Both the position numbers and the translations under genes were made by a program. Below the pieces are notes generated by a model that was not told the DNA's origin, did not search any database, and saw nothing but the letters and a program-made list of their open reading frames with translations. This document shows positions 8,734 to 18,231 of a stretch of DNA of 64,000 nt, one piece after another. This DNA is from an uncultured beta proteobacterium. GTDB taxonomy: Bacteria > Pseudomonadota > Gammaproteobacteria > Burkholderiales > Burkholderiaceae_C. The stretch covers positions 1 to 64,000 of the forward strand of contig CAIJRK010000085.1 of assembly GCA_903823025.1 (NCBI GenBank). Direction: 5' to 3'. How positions within the stretch are numbered: position 1 is the first letter of the stretch; each line of letters opens with the position of its first letter.

Positions 8734-9605
8734 TGTTTGAACAATTAGGCCTCATTGGCTGCGGCTTAATGGGCGGCTCGTTTGCGTTGGCCCTTAAGCG
8801 CGCCGGACTGGTTAAACGGGTGGTCGGCTATAGCAAGTCACCCTCCACCACTGAACTAGCCCGCAAGATGGGCGTCATTGATGTTGAAGCGCCGTCCGCC
8901 TTGCTCGCAGTGGCGGGCGCTGATATTGTCTTGATCGCCGTTCCCGTCGCCGCCACTGAAGCCACGCTCAAGTCCATTAAACACTTGGTAACACCCCAAA
9001 TGCTGATCATGGACGTCGGCTCCACCAAGCGGGATGTGGTCGAGGCCAGTCGCCGGGCATTACGTGAACAAATAGGTTCCTTCGTACCCGCCCATCCTAT
9101 TGCCGGCAAAGAAGTCTCAGGTGTCGCGCATGCCGATGCCGACTTATACGCGGGCAAACAAGTCATCTTGACGCCGATTGAGCGCACCCTCACCAAGCAA
9201 CTCAAAAAAGCGGTTAATGTCTGGACGGCCCTAGGTTGTCGCGTGGTTCAAATGTCGCCTGAGGCGCATGATGCCGCGTTTGCCGCCGTCAGCCACTTGC
9301 CTCACCTGCTTTCGTTTGCCCTGATGAATGCGCTGGTCGGGCAGCCACAAGGCCAGGACTATTTGTCGCTGGCCGGGCCGGGTTTTCGCGATTTCACACG
9401 CATTGCAGCCAGCGACCCCAAGGTTTGGCGCGACATTATGCTTTCCAACCGTGAAGAGCTCTTGGCGCAGTCCAAAATTTTCCAGCAACATCTTCAAGCG
9501 TTGGAGCACCTGATTGCCAGCGGCAACAGCAAGGCGCTTGAAAGTTTGATTGAGCGGGCCAGCCTCACACGCGCTGACTGGCACATGGCACAGAACCAAA
9601 AATAA
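8733..9605 (+). CDS. tyrA: prephenate dehydrogenase (TyrA family)
   Basis: NAD(P)-dependent oxidative decarboxylation of prephenate or arogenate for tyrosine. The Rossmann motif is [18 protein letters not shown] at the N-terminus. The dehydrogenase-specific elements are [15 protein letters not shown], the helical-domain [18 protein letters not shown], and [19 protein letters not shown] chose ATG 8733, which shares a base with the pheA stop (TGATG); an ATG at 8730 is equally possible and adds one Met. The product has 290 residues. The stop TAA shares its last base with the start of aroA-cmk, continuing the coupled chain. Confidence 0.95.
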   Translation: MFEQLGLIGCGLMGGSFALALKRAGLVKRVVGYSKSPSTTELARKMGVIDVEAPSALLAVAGADIVLIAVPVAATEATLKSIKHLVTPQMLIMDVGSTKRDVVEASRRALREQIGSFVPAHPIAGKEVSGVAHADADLYAGKQVILTPIERTLTKQLKKAVNVWTALGCRVVQMSPEAHDAAFAAVSHLPHLLSFALMNALVGQPQGQDYLSLAGPGFRDFTRIAASDPKVWRDIMLSNREELLAQSKIFQQHLQALEHLIASGNSKALESLIERASLTRADWHMAQNQK

Positions 9606-11611
9606 TGTTTTCAACTCCGTTTCTTGATCTCCCACCTTTTCACAGCGCCAGTGGCACCTTGGTGCTGCCAGGCTCCAAAAGCATTTCAAACCGCGTTTTG
9701 CTGCTATCGGCCTTGAGCGAAGGCACCACAATCCTGCACGATCTGCTCGACTCCGACGACACGCGCATCATGCTGGACGCGCTCCAGCAGCTAGGTTGTG
9801 GCGTGCGAAAAACAGGCAGCACGGTGGAAATTAAGGGGCTGGGCGGCCAGCTTGGCGCGCGTAAAGCTGATTTATTCATGGGTAATGCGGGCACTGCTAT
9901 TCGCCCACTGACCGCCGCCTTGGCCGTTATCGGCGGCGACTATCAATTCCATGGCGTGCCCCGGATGCACGAACGCCCGATTGGCGATTTGGTCGATGCG
10001 CTGCGTCAGCTGGGTTGTCAAATTGATTACGTGGGGCAAGAAGGATTTCCACCGCTGCACATTGGCGTGCCCACGCTGTCACTGGATGCGCCCATTCAGG
10101 TGCGCGGCGACGTATCAAGCCAATTTCTTACCGCGTTGTTGATGGCACTGCCTTTGGTCGCCCAAAAAGACATCGTCATTGAGGTCGTGGGCGAACTGAT
10201 CTCCCGCCCCTATATCGAAATCACATTGAATTTGCTGGCCCGCTTTGGTATTGCCGTGCGACGTGAAGGCTGGCAAAAATTTACGATTCCAGCGGGCAGT
10301 CAATTTAAATCTCCCGGCACGCTGCACGTCGAAGCCGATGCCTCGTCTGCGAGCTATTTCATCGCGCTCGGCGCCCTGGCTGCTGGCACGCAAGGCTCAA
10401 AAAGTATTCGCATTGAAGGCGTCGGCGCCGACTCGATTCAAGGTGATATCCGCTTTATTGAGGCAGCACAAAGCATGGGTGCGCAAGTTGTCAGCGGCCC
10501 GAACTGGCTAGAGATTTCACGCGGCAGTTGGCCGCTTCAAGCCATTGATCTGGACTGCAACCACATTCCCGATGCGGCCATGACGCTGGCCGTTATGGCG
10601 TTGTACGCTAACGGCACCACCCTGCTGCGCAACATTGCCAGTTGGCGCGTCAAGGAAACCGACCGCATTAGCGCTATGGCCACCGAATTGCGCAAGCTAG
10701 GCGCTACGGTGGAGGAAGGTGCTGATTTCATTCGCATCACGCCACCGGCTAGTCCCGCCGATTGGCAAGCCGCCCGCATTCACACCTATGACGATCACCG
10801 CATGGCCATGTGTTTTTCACTTGCCGCCTTCAATCCGGCACAGCTTGGCGTGCGTCTTGAAGATCCCAAGTGCGTTGCCAAAACTTTCCCTGATTATTTT
10901 GAATCGCTGTTTTCTCTGGTCAAAACACCAGACGGCGTCATTCCCGTTATTTGTATGGATGGCCCCACCGCCTCAGGCAAAGGCACGTTGGCGGCGGCTG
11001 TTGCCAAAGCGTTGGGCTATCATTTTCTGGACTCTGGCTCGCTCTACCGGATCACCGCTTTGGCTGCCTTGCAAGCCGGTTTGGCGCTGGACACCTTGCA
11101 TGAACAAGCCATCGCAGAACTTATTAACGGTTTGTCAATCCGGTTTACGGATGACCAAGTCTGGCTAAACGGCACGGATGTAAGTGACGCTATCCGGACT
11201 GAAGAGGCGGGCATGAAGGCCTCCCAAGTATCCGTGTTGCCGCAAGTGCGGCTGGCACTGGTTGACCTGCAGCACAGTTTTCGTCAGCTTCCCGGCTTGG
11301 TGGCTGACGGGCGCGATATGGGAACTGTTATTTTTCCAGAGGCGACCCTCAAAGTATTTTTGACGGCCAGCGCCGAACGTCGTGCGCAACGTCGCTATAA
11401 GCAATTGATTTCGAGAGGCGTTTCAATTACACTCCCCTCTCTTCGCGCCGATCTGGAAGCACGCGATGCACGGGATTCATCCCGCAGCGTTGCCCCCCTC
11501 AGGCCAGCCGCAGACGCCCAGTTACTGGACAATTCGGATTTAACGATTGAAAAATCAGTCGATCTGGTGTTGAACTGGTGGCAAAGCAAACAGCCTTTCA
11601 AAGCAATTTGA
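9605..11611 (+). CDS. aroA-cmk: fused EPSP synthase (AroA) and cytidylate kinase (Cmk)
   Basis: Two complete enzymes in one 668-residue chain. Residues 1 to about 440 are 3-phosphoshikimate 1-carboxyvinyltransferase: [33 protein letters not shown] (PEP-binding loop), [11 protein letters not shown] and [15 protein letters not shown]. From about 445 a full cytidylate kinase follows: [19 protein letters not shown] (P-loop), [23 protein letters not shown], and [14 protein letters not shown]. There is no stop or start between them (the junction is about [11 protein letters not shown]). In E. coli these are separate neighbouring genes; fusion of the two is known in several Burkholderiales. It is coupled to tyrA by a 1-base overlap and followed by the rpsA leader, the same order as cmk-rpsA elsewhere. 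Confidence 0.96.
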   Translation: MFSTPFLDLPPFHSASGTLVLPGSKSISNRVLLLSALSEGTTILHDLLDSDDTRIMLDALQQLGCGVRKTGSTVEIKGLGGQLGARKADLFMGNAGTAIRPLTAALAVIGGDYQFHGVPRMHERPIGDLVDALRQLGCQIDYVGQEGFPPLHIGVPTLSLDAPIQVRGDVSSQFLTALLMALPLVAQKDIVIEVVGELISRPYIEITLNLLARFGIAVRREGWQKFTIPAGSQFKSPGTLHVEADASSASYFIALGALAAGTQGSKSIRIEGVGADSIQGDIRFIEAAQSMGAQVVSGPNWLEISRGSWPLQAIDLDCNHIPDAAMTLAVMALYANGTTLLRNIASWRVKETDRISAMATELRKLGATVEEGADFIRITPPASPADWQAARIHTYDDHRMAMCFSLAAFNPAQLGVRLEDPKCVAKTFPDYFESLFSLVKTPDGVIPVICMDGPTASGKGTLAAAVAKALGYHFLDSGSLYRITALAALQAGLALDTLHEQAIAELINGLSIRFTDDQVWLNGTDVSDAIRTEEAGMKASQVSVLPQVRLALVDLQHSFRQLPGLVADGRDMGTVIFPEATLKVFLTASAERRAQRRYKQLISRGVSITLPSLRADLEARDARDSSRSVAPLRPAADAQLLDNSDLTIEKSVDLVLNWWQSKQPFKAI

Positions 11612-11703
11612 CAGGCACCATCCACACCAGCCCTCTCGCGCAGCCTTTGCGCACTGTTGGTGTGGTTCAACAAACTAACCCGCGGAAATCCCCGCATTAA
11701 AAA
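11612..11703 (+). promoter_or_regulatory. structured leader of rpsA without Shine-Dalgarno
   Basis: The 92 nt between cmk and rpsA hold a hairpin with an 8-bp outer stem (CCACACCA 11622-11629 with TGGTGTGG 11658-11665). An inner GCGCA/TGCGC pairing lies in its loop, and a small GCGG/CCGC hairpin follows near 11684-11695. No purine-rich SD precedes ATG 11704 (context CATTAAAAAATG). In E. coli the rpsA leader is also SD-poor and structured and mediates S1 autoregulation; the same role here is inference. Confidence 0.5.
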
Positions 11704-13386
11704 ATGTCAGAATCATTTGCAGCCCTGTTTGAAGAGTCCTTGCAACGCACCGAAATGCGTCCAGGCGAAGTTATCACTGCTGAAGTGGTACGCATTGAGC
11801 ACAGCTTTGTGGTTGTTAACGCTGGCCTCAAGTCTGAAGCCTACGTGCCGCTCGAAGAATTCAAAAGCGATAAGGGCGAAATCGAAGTCCAGGTTGGCGA
11901 CTTCGTGTCGGTGGCCATCGGTTCCATCGAAAACGGCTACGGCGACACCATTTTGTCGCGCGACACCGCCAAGCGTCTCGCTTCGTGGATGAGCCTGGAA
12001 AAAGCCCTGGAAACCGGCGAATTCGTCACCGGCACCACCAGTGGCAAAGTCAAGGGTGGCTTGACCGTTTTGGTCAATGGCATCCGCGCCTTCCTACCCG
12101 GTTCGCTGGTTGACACCCGTCCTACCAAGGATCTGTCACCCTACGAAAACAAGACCCTGGAATTCAAGGTCATCAAGCTCGACCGCAAGCGCAACAACGT
12201 CGTGTTGTCACGCCGCGCGGTGGTTGAAGCCAGCATGGGCGAAGAACGCGCCAAGCTGATGCAAACCCTCAAAGAAGGCGCTGTTGTTCAAGGTGTTGTC
12301 AAAAACATCACCGAATACGGTGCTTTTGTGGATCTGGGCGGTATCGATGGCTTGTTGCACATTACCGATATGGCATGGCGCCGTGTCCGTCACCCTTCTG
12401 AAGTCGTGACGGCAGGTCAAGAAATCACCGCCAAAATTCTCAAGTTTGACACCGAGAAAAATCGCGTGTCCTTGGGTCTGAAACAAATGGGCGACGACCC
12501 TTGGATGGGCGTGAACCGCCGCTACCCCCAAGGTACGCGCATGTTTGGCAAGATCACGAATATTGCCGACTACGGCGCATTTGTCGAACTGGAACCAGGT
12601 ATCGAAGGCTTGGTTCACGTCTCTGAAATGGACTGGACCAACAAGAACGTGGCACCTTCCAAGATCGTTGCCCTCGGTGATGAAGTCGAAGTCATGGTTC
12701 TTGAAATCGACGAAGACAAACGCCGTATCAGCTTGGGCATGAAGCAATGCAAGGCTAATCCTTGGCAAGAATTTGCGCAAAACACCAAGCGCGGCGACCG
12801 CGTGAAGGGTCCTATCAAGTCCATCACCGACTTCGGCGTGTTTGTGGGTCTGGCTGCCGGTATCGACGGTTTGGTTCACTTGTCCGATCTGTCATGGAAC
12901 GAAACAGGCGAAGCCGCTGTGCGCGAATACAAAAAGGGCCAGGAAGTCGAAGCCCTCGTGCTGGCTGTGGATGTGGACCGCGAACGCATCTCTCTCGGTA
13001 TCAAGCAATTGGATTCAGACCCATTCACCACCTTTGCCACGATCAATGACAAGGGTCAGACCGTGACTGGTAAGGTCAAGACGGTGGATGCCAAGGGCGC
13101 TGAAATTGATCTGGGCGATGACATCATCGGCTATCTGCGTGCCAGCGAAATCTCCCGCGACCGCGTGGAAGATGCTCGCAATGTGCTCAAAGAAGGCGAC
13201 GAAGTGACCGCTGTGGTGGTGAACGTGGATCGCAAGACCCGCAACATTCAGTTGTCAATCAAGGCCAAAGATACCGCCGATCAAAACGAAGCGATGTCCA
13301 CTTTGAGCCAATCGTCTGCACGCGAAAATGCAGGCACTACAAGCTTGGGTGCTTTGTTGCGCGCCAAGTTGGATAACAACAACTAA
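11704..13386 (+). CDS. rpsA: 30S ribosomal protein S1
   Basis: A 560-residue protein with six consecutive S1 (OB-fold) RNA-binding repeats. The first two are the ribosome-binding pair ([40 protein letters not shown]). Four canonical repeats follow, each with a GVV/GKI...YGAFV or FGVFV...GLVHVS pattern (for example [20 protein letters not shown]). S1 brings structured mRNAs to the 30S subunit. N-terminus [13 protein letters not shown] is typical. It lies between cmk and ihfB as in most proteobacteria. Confidence 0.98.
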   Translation: MSESFAALFEESLQRTEMRPGEVITAEVVRIEHSFVVVNAGLKSEAYVPLEEFKSDKGEIEVQVGDFVSVAIGSIENGYGDTILSRDTAKRLASWMSLEKALETGEFVTGTTSGKVKGGLTVLVNGIRAFLPGSLVDTRPTKDLSPYENKTLEFKVIKLDRKRNNVVLSRRAVVEASMGEERAKLMQTLKEGAVVQGVVKNITEYGAFVDLGGIDGLLHITDMAWRRVRHPSEVVTAGQEITAKILKFDTEKNRVSLGLKQMGDDPWMGVNRRYPQGTRMFGKITNIADYGAFVELEPGIEGLVHVSEMDWTNKNVAPSKIVALGDEVEVMVLEIDEDKRRISLGMKQCKANPWQEFAQNTKRGDRVKGPIKSITDFGVFVGLAAGIDGLVHLSDLSWNETGEAAVREYKKGQEVEALVLAVDVDRERISLGIKQLDSDPFTTFATINDKGQTVTGKVKTVDAKGAEIDLGDDIIGYLRASEISRDRVEDARNVLKEGDEVTAVVVNVDRKTRNIQLSIKAKDTADQNEAMSTLSQSSARENAGTTSLGALLRAKLDNNN

Positions 13387-13400
13387 GACGGTTTCCCGTT

Positions 13401-13473
13401 AGGGACAAAACGAACAGGCCGCGCAGACCCATCAGTCTGTCTTGCCTGGCTCGTTTTGTCCCTTTATTTTTTT
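13401..13473 (+). terminator. long hairpin with T-run between rpsA and ihfB
   Basis: The arms AGGGACAAAACGA (13401-13413) and TCGTTTTGTCCCT (13451-13463) form a perfect 13-bp stem, with further ACAGGC/GCCTGG pairing inside. A U-rich tract (TTATTTTTTT) follows immediately. It ends only about 10 bp before the ihfB ATG, so it is a terminator of rpsA placed in the ihfB translation-initiation region. It could work as an attenuator. Confidence 0.75.
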
Positions 13474-13482
13474 GGGCTTCTC

Positions 13483-13794
13483 ATGACTCGCTCCGACCTT
13501 GTCGAAGAATTGGCTAAACGATTAAGCCAACTGAACCGCCGCAGTGTAGAACCTGCAGTCAAGACCATTCTTGACGCGATGAACGACACGCTGGTGCGCG
13601 GTAACCGCATTGAAATCAGAGGGTTTGGTAGCTTTTCTATCAACCACCGACTTCCCCGCATAGGACGCAATCCGCGCAGTGGTGAAAGTGTGGCTATCCC
13701 CAAGAAACGTGTCCCTCACTTCAAACCAGGCAAAGCCCTGCGTGAATCAGTGGATCAACGCACCGTTCAAATCGAACAACAGCGCAAAACCTGA
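13483..13794 (+). CDS. ihfB: integration host factor subunit beta
   Basis: A 103-residue HU/IHF-fold DNA-bending protein acting as heterodimer with Ihf[15 protein letters not shown] opens the conserved N-terminal helices; the beta-arm signature is [14 protein letters not shown] followed by [12 protein letters not shown] and [13 protein letters not shown] chose ATG 13483; a longer in-frame start at 13456 would add nine residues that lie inside the terminator hairpin. The RBS is poor (GGGCTTCTC before ATG). IHF is also the standard helper at sigma-54 promoters such as the one proposed at 27953. Confidence 0.96.
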   Translation: MTRSDLVEELAKRLSQLNRRSVEPAVKTILDAMNDTLVRGNRIEIRGFGSFSINHRLPRIGRNPRSGESVAIPKKRVPHFKPGKALRESVDQRTVQIEQQRKT

Positions 13795-13826
13795 CGTTAG
13801 AATAAATCTATCACTGGGGGAGATTG

Positions 13827-14129
13827 ATGGAACACTTTATGTGGCTGCTTAAGTGGATACTTAAAGCCGCCATTTTTTTTACCCTGTTTGCTTTTGCGCT
13901 GAATAACCAGCAAGACATCACGGTGCACTTTTTCTTTGGCACACAGTGGCGTGCGCCGCAGGTTTTGGTCGTCTTGCTTGCTTTTACGGCTGGCTTGGCC
14001 GTGGGCGTGTTGGGGATGGTGCCGCGTTGGTGGAAGCAACGCCGCGCCGCTAGCCAAATAACAGGCGCCAAAAAAGACCCCGAAAAATCAGATATATCGC
14101 CACAAACCGCGCCTCCTTATGGGCTTTGA
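13827..14129 (+). CDS. lapA: lipopolysaccharide assembly protein LapA
   Basis: A 100-residue inner-membrane protein of the LapA (DUF1049) family. It has two transmembrane segments, about 9-25 (LKAAIFFTLFAFALN) and 43-63 (VLVVLLAFTAGLAVGVLGMV), joined by the NNQQDITVHFFFG turn typical of the family, and a basic cytoplasmic tail (RWWKQRRAA). A strong RBS (GGGGGAG) precedes ATG 13827. It overlaps lapB by 11 bases; LapA and LapB act together to tune LpxC turnover by FtsH. Confidence 0.88.
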   Translation: MEHFMWLLKWILKAAIFFTLFAFALNNQQDITVHFFFGTQWRAPQVLVVLLAFTAGLAVGVLGMVPRWWKQRRAASQITGAKKDPEKSDISPQTAPPYGL

Positions 14130-15282
14130 TCTGACGTTGAGTTGGCTTCTGTTGGGCTTGCCATTGGCATTTATTTTTGGCTGGATTGCCTCGCGCCTTG
14201 ACCTGCGCCAACTTCGTATTGAGAACCGTCAGGTGCCTAAAGCGTATTTCAGGGGGTTGAACTTTTTGCTCAACGAGCAACAAGACCAAGCCATTGATGC
14301 CTTTATTGAAGCCGTTCAAAATGACCCGGACACCTCGGAGTTGCACTTTGCGCTGGGTAACCTGTTTCGCCGCCGGGGGGAATATGACCGGGCCGTGCGC
14401 GTTCATGAACATTTGTTGTCACGCGGTGATTTGAGCCAGGCGGATCAGCAACGCGCCCAGCACGCGTTGGCGCTGGACTATCTCAAAGCCGGCTTGCTTG
14501 ACCGGGCCGAGACGGCGCTACTGAAACTCGAAGGTACGCCGTTTGAGGCGCAAGCACGACTGGCCTTGCTGGCAAACTATGAACGCAGTCGCGACTGGCT
14601 GCAAGCGGCCCAAGTGGCGCAAAAAATTACCAGTGCCAAGCAAGGCGACTTAAGCAACCGACTGGCGCATTACCTATGTGAGCAGGCTGCCACCTGTCTG
14701 ACTCACCAAGCGCTTGATCAAGCCGCCTCGCTGCTGCAAGAAGCCATTGAGACGGCCCCCGAAGCGCCACGCCCCCGCATTGATCTGGCCAAACTACTGA
14801 GCCACCAGAACCAACCACAAGAAGCCTATGCCGCTCTTGAAAAAGCGCTGGTGTCATCGCCTGCTGCCACACCGCTGATAGCCGGACTTTTGGCTGAGTT
14901 CGCACGCCCTGCCGGACAAGCCACCCAAGCACTCGCGCTCCTCAAAACCAACTATGCCTTGTCGCCCTCGCTGGATGTGCTGGATGCCATTGTGCTGCTG
15001 CAAGCTATCGCACAGGGCGCTCCCCGCACCGCGCGTGACTGGTACGTGCAACACCTGGAGCGTGAACCCTCACTGGTGGCTGCGGCTAAATGGATCGCGG
15101 GCGAGAAGCTCGAACATGAGCAATTTCACCCTCAGGTTCAACGTGCGCTGGATCATGCGGTTAAACCCTTGATGCGCTACCGCTGTGCGGCCTGTGGTTT
15201 TGAGGCCATGCAGCATTTTTGGCAATGTCCAGGCTGCCAGGCGTGGGACAGTTATCCCGCCAAACGGGTTGAAGAGCTATGA
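14119..15282 (+). CDS. lapB: lipopolysaccharide assembly protein LapB
   Basis: A 387-residue TPR protein anchored by one N-terminal helix (about 5-22, WLLLGLPLAFIFGWIA). TPR repeats fill about 40-340 (YFRGLNFLLNEQQDQAIDAF, LHFALGNLFRRRGEYDRAV). A rubredoxin-like zinc/iron knuckle closes the protein (YRCAACGFEA, then WQCPGCQAWDSYP), giving two CxxC pairs. LapB coordinates LPS assembly and FtsH-dependent degradation of LpxC. It overlaps lapA upstream and rfaE1 downstream (ATGA), so LPS quantity control is co-translated with heptose synthesis. Confidence 0.95.
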   Translation: MGFDLTLSWLLLGLPLAFIFGWIASRLDLRQLRIENRQVPKAYFRGLNFLLNEQQDQAIDAFIEAVQNDPDTSELHFALGNLFRRRGEYDRAVRVHEHLLSRGDLSQADQQRAQHALALDYLKAGLLDRAETALLKLEGTPFEAQARLALLANYERSRDWLQAAQVAQKITSAKQGDLSNRLAHYLCEQAATCLTHQALDQAASLLQEAIETAPEAPRPRIDLAKLLSHQNQPQEAYAALEKALVSSPAATPLIAGLLAEFARPAGQATQALALLKTNYALSPSLDVLDAIVLLQAIAQGAPRTARDWYVQHLEREPSLVAAAKWIAGEKLEHEQFHPQVQRALDHAVKPLMRYRCAACGFEAMQHFWQCPGCQAWDSYPAKRVEEL

Positions 15283-16208
15283 CTATTTCCAAAGAAAATC
15301 TGGCAAAAGCCCGCGTCTTGGTCGTGGGCGACGTGATGCTGGACCGCTACTGGTATGGCGCAGTGGAGCGCATCTCACCGGAAGCGCCGGTGCCGATTGT
15401 GCGCATCACGCGTGAAGAAGAGCGCAATGGCGGCGCTGCCAACGTGGCCTACAACATCGTGACGTTAGGGGCGCAGTCGTCACTCCTGACGGTCGTGGGC
15501 GAGGATGAGGCCAGTCACAAGTTGGAAGCCTTGGTGAGCGGAACCGGTATCAAAACATATTTTGGCCGTGATGCTGCCCTGAAAACGACCGTCAAACTCC
15601 GGGTCATCGGTCGCCAGCAGCAACTGTTACGGCTTGACTTTGAAAGTACGCCCAAGACCGAGGTGCTGGCCTCACAAACGGCCACCTTTGCCCAACTTTT
15701 ACCCAACCACGATGTCGTCCTTTTTTCAGACTACGGCAAAGGCGGACTCGCTCACATCAGCGACATGATCGCCCGTGCCAGCGCTATGGGTAAACCAATT
15801 CTGATCGACCCCAAAGGCTGCGACTATTCACGCTACAAAAATGCCACACTGATCACCCCCAACCGCGCTGAACTGCAACAGGTCATTGGCCCTTGGCTGG
15901 ATGAGGCCGAGCTTCAGGCCAAAACACAACACCTGCGTGAACAACTCGGCCTGGACGCTGTGCTGGTCACCCGCAGTGAAGAAGGAATGACGCTATTTGA
16001 TGCCCAAGGCCTATGCCATGTCAGTGCGCAAGCGCGTGAAGTGTTTGACGTCACGGGTGCGGGCGACACCGTCATTGCCACGATGGCCGCGCTGGTTGCT
16101 GCCGGCCTGAGTTTGCGGGCTGCCCTGCCCCTGGCCAACCGGGCCGGTGGCTTGGTGGTGGGGAAATTCGGAACAGCCACCGTTTCTTATGAGGATTTAT
16201 TAACATGA
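15279..16208 (+). CDS. rfaE1: D-glycero-beta-D-manno-heptose-7-phosphate kinase
   Basis: A PfkB/ribokinase-family sugar kinase, 309 residues, corresponding to the kinase half of E. coli HldE. The N-terminal motif [35 protein letters not shown] and the ATP/anion-hole motif [18 protein letters not shown] (catalytic Asp) are present. The nucleotidyltransferase half of HldE is not fused, so a separate rfaE2/hldC gene is expected elsewhere. Start overlaps the lapB stop and its stop overlaps the hldD start (both ATGA). Confidence 0.94.
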   Translation: MTISKENLAKARVLVVGDVMLDRYWYGAVERISPEAPVPIVRITREEERNGGAANVAYNIVTLGAQSSLLTVVGEDEASHKLEALVSGTGIKTYFGRDAALKTTVKLRVIGRQQQLLRLDFESTPKTEVLASQTATFAQLLPNHDVVLFSDYGKGGLAHISDMIARASAMGKPILIDPKGCDYSRYKNATLITPNRAELQQVIGPWLDEAELQAKTQHLREQLGLDAVLVTRSEEGMTLFDAQGLCHVSAQAREVFDVTGAGDTVIATMAALVAAGLSLRAALPLANRAGGLVVGKFGTATVSYEDLLT

Positions 16209-17224
16209 CCCGAATCGTTGTAACCGGCGCTGCCGGCTTTATTGGCAGCAACCTTATTAAAGGGTTGAACGCGCGCGGCTTTGACGACATCATTGCCGTG
16301 GACGACCTGACCCAGGGCGACAAGTTTCGCAACCTCGCCGACCTGCAAATTGCTGACTATGTTGATGCCAGCGATTTCTACGAGCTGTTTTCCCACGGCT
16401 CTTTTGGTCAGATCGAGGCCGTGTTTCACGAAGGTGCCTGCAGCGACACCATGGAAACCAATGGCAAGTACATGATGGAGAACAACTACAGCACCTCGGT
16501 CAGCTTGTTCCATGCCTGCCAAAAACGTGGCGCCCGGCTGTTGTACGCCTCCAGCGCGGCCACTTATGGCGGCTCTGACACCTTTCAAGAAATCCCTGAA
16601 TTTGAGCGCCCCCTGAATGTTTACGGCTACTCCAAGCTGCTATTTGACCAACGAATGCGCCGGGAATGTGGCGCTGACTTTCGGCGCTCGGTCGTTGGAA
16701 AAACCGGGCAAGTGGTGGGATTTCGTTACTTCAACGTCTATGGTCCGCGCGAGCAACACAAAGGCCGTATGGCCAGCGTCGCTTTTCACCAGTTCAACCA
16801 GTTTTCAGCGGACCAAAAAGTCAAACTATTTGGTGAGTACGGGGGCTATGCGCCCGGCGCGCAAATGCGGGATTTTGTCTATATCGACGACGTTGTTGCC
16901 GTGAACCTGTGGTTCTTTGACCATCCGGGTATTTCAGGAATTTTCAATTTGGGTACGGGTCGGGCGCAGCCGTTCAATGACGTGGCCAGCGCAGTTGTGA
17001 ACGCCATGCGTGCCCCGCAAGGCCATGGCGCCCTGCCGCTTGAGCACATCACGCAGGCGGGCCTGATTGAATATGTGGCTTTTCCCGAGGCTTTGCGAGG
17101 CAAATACCAGTGCTACACCCAAGCTGACTTGACCGCCTTGCGTGCCACCGGTTGTGACCATGCTTTTGCCGATGTGCAAACGGGTGTTACAAAATACGTG
17201 CAATGGCTAACCCGCCAAGCTTGA
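16205..17224 (+). CDS. hldD: ADP-L-glycero-D-manno-heptose 6-epimerase
   Basis: Extended SDR enzyme making ADP-L,D-heptose for the LPS inner core. It has the NAD(P) motif [18 protein letters not shown], the family motif [18 protein letters not shown], the Ser in [10 protein letters not shown] and the catalytic YxxxK in [34 protein letters not shown] is a further signature. At 339 residues it is of normal size. It is the last gene of the coupled lapA-lapB-rfaE1-hldD run. Confidence 0.97.
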   Translation: MTRIVVTGAAGFIGSNLIKGLNARGFDDIIAVDDLTQGDKFRNLADLQIADYVDASDFYELFSHGSFGQIEAVFHEGACSDTMETNGKYMMENNYSTSVSLFHACQKRGARLLYASSAATYGGSDTFQEIPEFERPLNVYGYSKLLFDQRMRRECGADFRRSVVGKTGQVVGFRYFNVYGPREQHKGRMASVAFHQFNQFSADQKVKLFGEYGGYAPGAQMRDFVYIDDVVAVNLWFFDHPGISGIFNLGTGRAQPFNDVASAVVNAMRAPQGHGALPLEHITQAGLIEYVAFPEALRGKYQCYTQADLTALRATGCDHAFADVQTGVTKYVQWLTRQA

Positions 17225-17370
17225 GTTAAGGCTTGTGTGACAACAGTTTTTAGCTTTATTTCAGTCATCGTTCGTCAACGCTTTGCGCATTGACGGCTTT
17301 GTGTTGCTGACCTCGTCGAAGACTTGCGTCAGTGTTTTGTTCGTGTTTTCTTAACTTTGGGAGTTAATTT

Positions 17371-17727
17371 ATGTTTAAAAAAATTCTAGCCTTCGTGGTC
17401 ATGCTGTACGCCGCTGCGTGCTTTGCTGCAGTCGATGTCAACAAGGCCAGCGCCACCGAACTAAGCAGCATCAAAGGCATTGGGCCTGCCATGTCCAGCA
17501 AAATTCTTGATGCACGTAAAAAAGGTGATTTCAAGGACTGGAATGACTTTACTGAGCGTGTCAGTGGTGTTGGTGCAGTCAGTGCTGCCAAGTTTTCTAC
17601 GGAAGGCCTGACAGTCAATGGCAAGGCGCTTAAAGATGAGACCGCCCAACCCATCGCCTTATACACAAGTCGAAAAAACTCAATGAAATCAACGATGTTG
17701 CCAAAAACGAACATCGTTGATTTATAA
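17371..17727 (+). CDS. secreted helix-hairpin-helix (ComEA-like) protein
   Basis: A 118-residue protein. Residues 1-19 form a signal peptide (MFKKILAFVVMLYAAACFA). A tandem helix-hairpin-helix follows: VDVNKASATELSSIKGIGPA, then FTERVSGVGAVSAAKF. The ComEA family binds incoming DNA in the periplasm, so a role in natural transformation is possible; many short homologues in Comamonadaceae are not functionally characterised. The last 20 residues (from about YTSRKNSMKS) do not look like the domain, and their codons form a perfect hairpin. RBS GGGAG lies 8 nt before the ATG. It is separated from hldD by 146 bp. Confidence 0.8.
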   Translation: MFKKILAFVVMLYAAACFAAVDVNKASATELSSIKGIGPAMSSKILDARKKGDFKDWNDFTERVSGVGAVSAAKFSTEGLTVNGKALKDETAQPIALYTSRKNSMKSTMLPKTNIVDL

Positions 17728-17736
17728 CGGTTTTTT
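17686..17736 (+). terminator. 14-bp hairpin at the 3' end of the comEA-like gene
   Basis: AAATCAACGATGTT (17686-17699) and AACATCGTTGATTT (17710-17723) form a perfect 14-bp stem with a 10-nt loop, followed by ATAACGG and six T (17731-17736). The hairpin overlaps the last 13 codons, and the stop codon lies directly after it. The T-run is displaced by 7 nt, so termination is plausible but not ideal. An RNase- or protein-binding element is the alternative. Confidence 0.55.
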
Positions 17737-17807
17737 GTACTTGTGATAAGGCAATACGCCCAACCAGCGCCTGCTGCTGTTAAAAAATAAACTAAGTTAA
17801 CTGGATG

Positions 17808-17831
17808 AAAAACCTGCTGCAGCAGGTTTTT
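17808..17831. repeat. 24-nt perfect palindrome upstream of crcB
   Basis: The sequence AAAAACCTGCTG is followed directly by its exact complement CAGCAGGTTTTT, with no spacer. It ends 13 bp before the crcB ATG. As RNA it makes a stem flanked by A- and T-runs, like a bidirectional terminator without a loop of its own; as DNA it is a perfect dyad suitable for a dimeric repressor. A related CCTGCTGCTG lies 38 bp upstream (17770-17779). Confidence 0.6.
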
Positions 17832-17844
17832 CAGGTTGTAGCCC

Positions 17845-18228
17845 ATGATTTCAGTTTTTGCTATTTGTATCGGTGCCAGCCTTGGCGCTTTGGCTCGCTG
17901 GGGTTTGGGGCTCTGGCTCAATCCAGGCGCCCTCATTCCCCTGGGCACGCTGGGTGCCAATCTCATTGGTGGTTACTTGATCGGCATTTGTGTTGCTGTA
18001 TTCCAAGTCTTGCCCAATTTGGATCCGGTTTGGCGGCTAGCGCTGGTGACGGGTTTTCTGGGTGCGCTCACCACGTTTTCAAGCTTTTCGGCAGAGGTCG
18101 TCGGGCTGCTAAGCCAGCAGCGCTACCTTTTGGGCTTTGGCACCGCCGGGCTGCACTTGTTTGGCTCCTTGCTGTTGACCGTTGCGGGCATTAAAAGCGC
18201 TATGTTTTTTCTGGGTTTCCGGACGTGA
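17845..18228 (+). CDS. crcB: fluoride efflux channel CrcB (Fluc)
   Basis: A 127-residue four-helix membrane protein of the CrcB/Fluc family, a dual-topology dimeric fluoride channel. Signature elements are GASLGALARWGLGLW, PLGTLGANLIGGYLIG (polar track Asn) and TGFLGALTTFSSFSAEV (Phe box). The start ATG 17845 follows GTAGCCC with no strong SD. It is convergent with the SDR gene, the two stops being 3 bp apart. The upstream 117 bp contains the palindrome at 17808-17831; I could not fit the fluoride-riboswitch consensus there. Confidence 0.95.
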   Translation: MISVFAICIGASLGALARWGLGLWLNPGALIPLGTLGANLIGGYLIGICVAVFQVLPNLDPVWRLALVTGFLGALTTFSSFSAEVVGLLSQQRYLLGFGTAGLHLFGSLLLTVAGIKSAMFFLGFRT

Positions 18229-18231
18229 TGT

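Noticed and set aside
17728..17844. Fluoride riboswitch in the crcB leader
   Set aside because: The conserved GGxGAUGG and GCUGAUG-type elements could not be placed; only the palindrome at 17808-17831 is clear.
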